The translations under genes and the position numbers were made by a program. The notes under the pieces were generated by a model. It did no database searches. It was not told the origin of the DNA and was given only the letters and a program-made list of their open reading frames with translations. From assembly GCA_027339635.1 (NCBI GenBank), contig DAHWNZ010000059.1, forward strand, positions 1-16,277: a DNA stretch of 16,277 bases. Direction: 5' to 3'. This DNA is from AG-12 sp027339635 (GTDB taxonomy: Bacteria; Chloroflexota; Dormibacteria; Aeolococcales; Bog-877). This document shows, one piece after another, positions 13,307-16,277 of this stretch (positions within the stretch are counted from its first letter, which is position 1; the number at the start of each line of letters is the position of its first letter).

Positions 13307-14287
13307 GTGAGCATTCAGCATCGGTTCCGTCCCGGCGCGGTCACCCGGGACTTCGGGTCTGGCGACCTGCTGGTGCTGGGTGCGACCGCCATCTGGAGCG
13401 TCAATGTGGTGGCGGTGAAACTGGCGCTGCACCAGAGTGGCCCCCTGACCTATTCGGCGATCCGGTATCTGGTCGGCGGCGTGGCTCTGCTCGGTCTGGC
13501 GCGCTGGATTGACGGCCCTCTGCCGAGGCTGTCGCGGGGGCAATGGCGGCTGGTCGCCGTGCTGGCGCTGTTCGGGGTGCTAATCAACCAGTCGAGCTTC
13601 ACCGGGTCTTTGGCCCTGACCAACGCCGACAACGTCGCCATGATCTCGGGCACCACGCCGCTGTTGGTCGCCCTCTGGGTCGCATATCGCCATCGTCAGC
13701 GCTTCCGCGCCCGGGTCTGGGTCGGGCTGGCGATAGGGTTCGCGGGCCTGTTCCTGGTGGTCGGGGCCGGGGCCGCCGGCTGGTCGAGCTGGTTCGGCAT
13801 CGTGGTCGCCCTCGGCAACCCGATCAGCTGGGCGGTCTACTTGCTGCTGCTGCCCCGCCTGTTGGGCAGACTCCCACCGCTTACACTTGCCGCTCTGATA
13901 TCCCTGCTGGGGGCGGCCATGCTAGTACCCTTCGGGGCCGCCCAGGCGTTGGCCCAACCTCCTCATCCAACGTTCGGCTGGCTCGGATTGCTCGCCTACA
14001 GCGCGCTGGGGGCGGTGGCGCTGACCACCTGGATGTACCTGCCTGGAGTCAGCCGCCTGGGTCCGGCCCGGACCGCCATCTACAGCTACCTCCAGCCGTT
14101 CCTGGCCCTGGTGGCGGCCCTGCTGATCGTGGGTGAGCCCATTCTTCCCCTGCAGCTGCTGGGCGGCCTGGTGATGTTGGTGGGAGTCGCGATGGGCCGC
14201 CCCCGGGCGCGACCGACCAGGAGCGGTCGCGATGGCGCGCCGGTGGTCGTCACCGCGCCTGCGGTCTCGCCCAACCATGCCAGTTGA
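13307..14287 (+). CDS. EamA-family (DMT superfamily) exporter
   Basis: A 326-residue transporter of the drug/metabolite superfamily with about ten predicted helices in two EamA repeats. The first runs from GDLLVLGATAIWSVNVVAVK (about 19-38) to about 155. The second begins near WFGIVVALGNPISWAVYLLL (about 161-180) and ends near residue 300. Hallmarks are the NADNVAMISGTTPLLVAL segment in repeat one and ARTAIYSYLQPFLALVAALL in repeat two, followed by GEPILPLQLLGGLVMLVGV. The family exports amino acids, metabolites or drugs; substrate cannot be told from sequence. The tail after about residue 300 is polar and unlikely to be membrane-bound. It converges with the methyltransferase gene, with a shared hairpin between them. 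Confidence 0.92.
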   Translation: MSIQHRFRPGAVTRDFGSGDLLVLGATAIWSVNVVAVKLALHQSGPLTYSAIRYLVGGVALLGLARWIDGPLPRLSRGQWRLVAVLALFGVLINQSSFTGSLALTNADNVAMISGTTPLLVALWVAYRHRQRFRARVWVGLAIGFAGLFLVVGAGAAGWSSWFGIVVALGNPISWAVYLLLLPRLLGRLPPLTLAALISLLGAAMLVPFGAAQALAQPPHPTFGWLGLLAYSALGAVALTTWMYLPGVSRLGPARTAIYSYLQPFLALVAALLIVGEPILPLQLLGGLVMLVGVAMGRPRARPTRSGRDGAPVVVTAPAVSPNHAS

Positions 14288-14302
14288 GTTCCGGGCGCAC
14301 AT

Positions 14303-14335
14303 CCCCCTGGCGACCCGAACTTCCAGGGACGGGGG
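14303..14335. terminator. Bidirectional terminator between convergent genes
   Basis: CCCTGG (14305-14310) pairs with CCAGGG (14323-14328) around a 12-base loop; flanking C and G runs can extend the stem past a two-base bulge. It lies in the 65-base gap between the convergent transporter and methyltransferase genes. It lacks a T-run. Confidence 0.5.
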
Positions 14336-14352
14336 AGCTTCGCGGCGACCGC

Positions 14353-15126
14353 TCAGGAGTTGGTTGGGCTCAACACCGCGTGCAGACCGCGTAGATCTCG
14401 ATCCTCGTCTCTCAGCGTTGCGACGACGTTAAGGCCGAGAGTCGACAGGAGCGGATTCAGGTGGCCGAGCTGACGTCCGCCGAGCTCCAGGAGCAGGTGG
14501 CCGCCGGGGCGCAGCCAGGTGGGAGCTGCGGCGCAGGCGCCCTCGACCAGCCGAAGCCCATTGGGCCCGCCATCTAGCGCGTCCCTGGGTTCGAACTCCG
14601 CCACATCGTGGGGGAGGTAGGCCATTTCCGAGGAGGGCACATAGGGAAGCACAGCGGTGATGACATCGACGCCGTTGCGCCAGCCGGAAGGGGCCGGTCC
14701 GAACATGTCCCCTTCGACGACGGTCACTCCATTGCTGCGGGCGCACGCTGCGGCCACCGGGTCACGATCTATCCCAATCACGGCCGCATGCGGGTGCGCC
14801 CTCAGCATCACCATCGCCACCGCGCCGCTGCCGGTGCCGAGGTCGATGGCGCGGCCGCGCCGTGGAAGCAGGGCGGCGGCAAGGCGGGCCAGCGGCTCGC
14901 TGTGAGCTCGAGGCACATACACCCCGGGTGCTACCTTCACGTCCAGGCCGCAGAAGGACACCGTGCCCGTGATCCACGCCAGCGGCTCGCCCATCTCCCG
15001 CCGGCATACCAGTTGCTCCAGGAGTTGCACGTCAGCCCGGGCCTTTCGCAGCAGCTGCTCCGCCTCCACTTCGGGAAACACACACCCAGCCCGTCTGAGT
15101 CGTTCCACGACCTGCGCCCGGCTCAC
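14353..15126 (-). CDS. PrmC/HemK-related N5-glutamine methyltransferase-like protein with altered NPPY motif
   Basis: A 257-residue class I SAM-dependent methyltransferase related to PrmC, the enzyme that methylates the GGQ glutamine of release factors. I start at GTG 15126; the frame is open another 61 codons upstream but that part is not protein-like. An N-terminal helical domain (about 1-60) contains GEPLAWITG, a PrmC hallmark. YVPRAHSEPLARLA follows, then SAM motif I DLGTGSG (95-101) and the acidic end of strand two, GIDRDP (118-123). The catalytic NPPY is changed to VLPY (159-162), although the following VPSSEM and FEPRDALDGG are typical. Loss of the Asn that holds the substrate amide suggests changed substrate or activity. 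It resembles the actinobacterial 'PrmC-related' paralogues and is probably not the housekeeping PrmC. Confidence 0.8.
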   Translation of the reverse strand: MSRAQVVERLRRAGCVFPEVEAEQLLRKARADVQLLEQLVCRREMGEPLAWITGTVSFCGLDVKVAPGVYVPRAHSEPLARLAAALLPRRGRAIDLGTGSGAVAMVMLRAHPHAAVIGIDRDPVAAACARSNGVTVVEGDMFGPAPSGWRNGVDVITAVLPYVPSSEMAYLPHDVAEFEPRDALDGGPNGLRLVEGACAAAPTWLRPGGHLLLELGGRQLGHLNPLLSTLGLNVVATLRDEDRDLRGLHAVLSPTNS

Positions 15127-15345
15127 GGACGGCTCAGCTCCCAGAGCCGCGGGCCGATTGAGGACTGCCGGCCGGCACCAACCGCATCCGCCCCAGCCCT
15201 CTTCCCGGCTGTTACCTGACGCCGAGCTGCAGGGGCGCCGCGCGGGGTCGGCAGGACCCAGCCGGCTGCGGATCGAAGCGCTGCTCCAGTCACCATCTGG
15301 CCCCACCACAGGAGCGGCTATCGCCGTCGGCTGCGGTCGAGTTCA

Positions 15346-15369
15346 CCACCTGGGGTGTGGCCCCAGTGG
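15346..15369 (-). terminator. Hairpin terminator after the DUF4395 gene
   Basis: CTGGGG (15350-15355) pairs with CCCCAG (15361-15366) around a five-base loop; outer CCA and TGG extend it past one bulged base. It begins 36 bases after the DUF4395 stop on the minus strand. No T-run. Confidence 0.45.
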
Positions 15370-15404
15370 CGGCAGCGACCAAGCAGCCGATGGCTTGGTC
15401 CGGG

Positions 15405-15899
15405 TCAGGCAGGCGGGCGCTGGGCGCCCAGATTGGCGCAGGCCTCGCACACCTGCGGGGGGATGACTCCGGCGCTCATCAGCACCGCGAAGAGACGGCA
15501 GCCGATACACAGGCCCACTCCCGCCTCGAGACCGGCGGCCAGCGCCAGCACCCCGAGCATGGTGTACGTGGCCACCTCCAGGTGCCAGCCAAAGTAGAGG
15601 AGGGTCGCGAGTACGGTGAGCGTCGCCCCGATCCCTTGAGCAAAGCGCTTCGGAGGCCCGGGGACTAGCCGCGGCGAGGAGGCGATCCGGGGCGCCACCA
15701 GGCGGGTCGCGATCTGTCCGAGTGGGCTGAATGTCGGTCCGCTGGCGACCCGCGCCAGAAATCCATAGGCGAGAACCGCGCTCAGCCACGGCAGCTGGCC
15801 GATGATCGCGGTGAGAGCCACGACAAGCACTCCCGCCGCCACCACCCGGCTTGCCACTTCATTCACCGGGTTGGGGAAGGTGGGCCAGCGGTAGAACAT
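15405..15899 (-). CDS. DUF4395 family membrane protein with two CxxC motifs
   Basis: A 164-residue membrane protein. The N-terminal FPNPVNEVASRVV, the mid-protein GPPKRFAQGIG and the C-terminal GVGLCIGCRLF match what I remember of DUF4395 (PF14340). Hydrophobic segments lie at about 19-34, 36-52, 89-104 and 109-130. Two CxxC pairs are present, C131/C134 and C151/C154; the first is family-typical and suggests a redox or sulfur-related role, which fits the DsbA-like gene just upstream. ATG 15899 has GGAG seven bases upstream; an in-frame TTG at 15938 is a less likely start. The biochemical function of the family is not known to me. Confidence 0.75.
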   Translation of the reverse strand: MFYRWPTFPNPVNEVASRVVAAGVLVVALTAIIGQLPWLSAVLAYGFLARVASGPTFSPLGQIATRLVAPRIASSPRLVPGPPKRFAQGIGATLTVLATLLYFGWHLEVATYTMLGVLALAAGLEAGVGLCIGCRLFAVLMSAGVIPPQVCEACANLGAQRPPA

Positions 15900-15936
15900 G
15901 CGATAACTCCAAGGCTCGTCGAACCTGTCACCAGAC

Positions 15937-15965
15937 AAACTACCACACTTGTCCGGTGCCGTCGA
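15937..15965 (-). promoter_or_regulatory. Candidate promoter of the DUF4395 gene
   Basis: On the minus strand TCGACG (15965-15960), 17 bases, then TAGTTT (15942-15937), giving a leader of about 30 bases before ATG 15899. It lies just after the stop of the upstream gene, so DUF4395 could be expressed independently as well as by read-through. Confidence 0.4.
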
Positions 15966-15974
15966 TGGTTGAGC

Positions 15975-16277
15975 TCAGAGCTCGGGGGGATGTCCCTCCC
16001 GCTCGCGCTTCAGCTCGAAAAGGTAGGGTCTCCTCACCATCCGCACCACATCGCGCAGCAGCTCGACCGCTTCATCATCATCGGGCACCTTGGTGATCAC
16101 GGGTCCGAACACGCCGGGCCCACGGCCCCCGTCGAGGATCAGGGTGGGCACCCCGAAAGCCTCGCAGCTGGCGACCGCCGCTCTATGATCCGCGACGACG
16201 GCTTGCCAGAGTTCACGGTCTCCCGCATACCGTGCTCGATCAGACGGCTCCATGCCGGCCGCCTCCATCGCCCGTTC
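15975..16277 (-). CDS. DsbA-family oxidoreductase, mycothiol-dependent nitroreductase (Rv2466c) type, C-terminal part
   Basis: The C-terminal 100 residues of a protein that continues past the right edge; an internal Met nine bases from the edge is not a real start because the frame stays open. The pattern HRAAVASCEAFGVPTLILDG (with the cis-Pro loop VPT), then GPGVFGPVITKVPDDDEA and the end FELKRERE, matches the thioredoxin-fold DsbA-like proteins related to the mycothiol-dependent nitroreductase Rv2466c. That family uses mycothiol for disulfide and nitro-group reduction in the cytoplasm. The active-site CxxC, or CxxS, lies outside the window and cannot be checked. The neighbouring DUF4395 protein with CxxC pairs suggests a shared thiol-redox task. 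Confidence 0.75.
   Translation of the reverse strand, partial: ERAMEAAGMEPSDRARYAGDRELWQAVVADHRAAVASCEAFGVPTLILDGGRGPGVFGPVITKVPDDDEAVELLRDVVRMVRRPYLFELKREREGHPPEL

Noticed and set aside
12920..13543. 207-codon minus-strand frame across the EamA gene start
   Set aside because: It overlaps a clear transporter gene and has low-complexity, motif-free composition.
14587..14602. GGTTCGAA-like stretch as a tRNA T-arm
   Set aside because: It lies inside the methyltransferase gene and no acceptor or anticodon arm surrounds it.
15127..15309. N-terminal extension of the PrmC-like protein
   Set aside because: Composition is Gly/Pro/Ser-rich without family similarity; GTG 15126 begins the normal domain.
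1..16277. CRISPR array
   Set aside because: No regularly spaced repeats of 20-40 bases were seen; the only tandem repeats are the 9- and 13-base pairs reported.

Overview
The window looks like actinobacterial DNA. It is GC-rich, uses many GTG starts, and has several genes whose -10 hexamer lies exactly six bases before the start codon (leaderless style). At the right edge is part of a DsbA-like protein resembling mycothiol-dependent nitroreductases. No rRNA gene or intact tRNA gene is present, so I do not name a genus.

The window splits into two parts. Positions 1 to about 10550 are accessory. From left to right they hold: the N-terminal part of an IS1634-type transposase; two small overlapping membrane-protein genes; a C-terminal remnant of a PF06042-type nucleotidyltransferase; a tight three-gene operon (tyrosine recombinase, Lon-like AAA+ ATPase without a protease domain, multi-pass membrane protein); a nonsense-truncated arsM fragment; a primase-helicase of the TOTE conflict-system type, preceded by an XRE-type regulator broken by three frameshifts; and an RHH/MazF toxin-antitoxin pair. 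Positions from about 10600 to the end look like ordinary chromosome: a beta-propeller-like lipoprotein, a small membrane protein, an EamA/DMT exporter, a PrmC-related methyltransferase with an altered catalytic motif, a DUF4395 protein and the nitroreductase-like protein.

The two parts meet at a 3' half of a tRNA-Cys gene (about 10547-10597). It begins at the anticodon loop and runs through CCA, with no 5' half. This is what an integrative element leaves at its distal end after a tyrosine recombinase inserts into a tRNA gene. I infer that everything left of it belongs to an integrated, partly decayed genomic island whose other end, with the intact tRNA-Cys, lies beyond the left edge.

The best candidate for an undescribed system is the 2045-5629 operon. 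A site-specific recombinase is translationally coupled (ATGA overlap) to a protease-less Lon-type ATPase, followed one base later by a membrane protein with about seven predicted helices. The second candidate is the primase-helicase with its decayed regulator. The function of both is inference.
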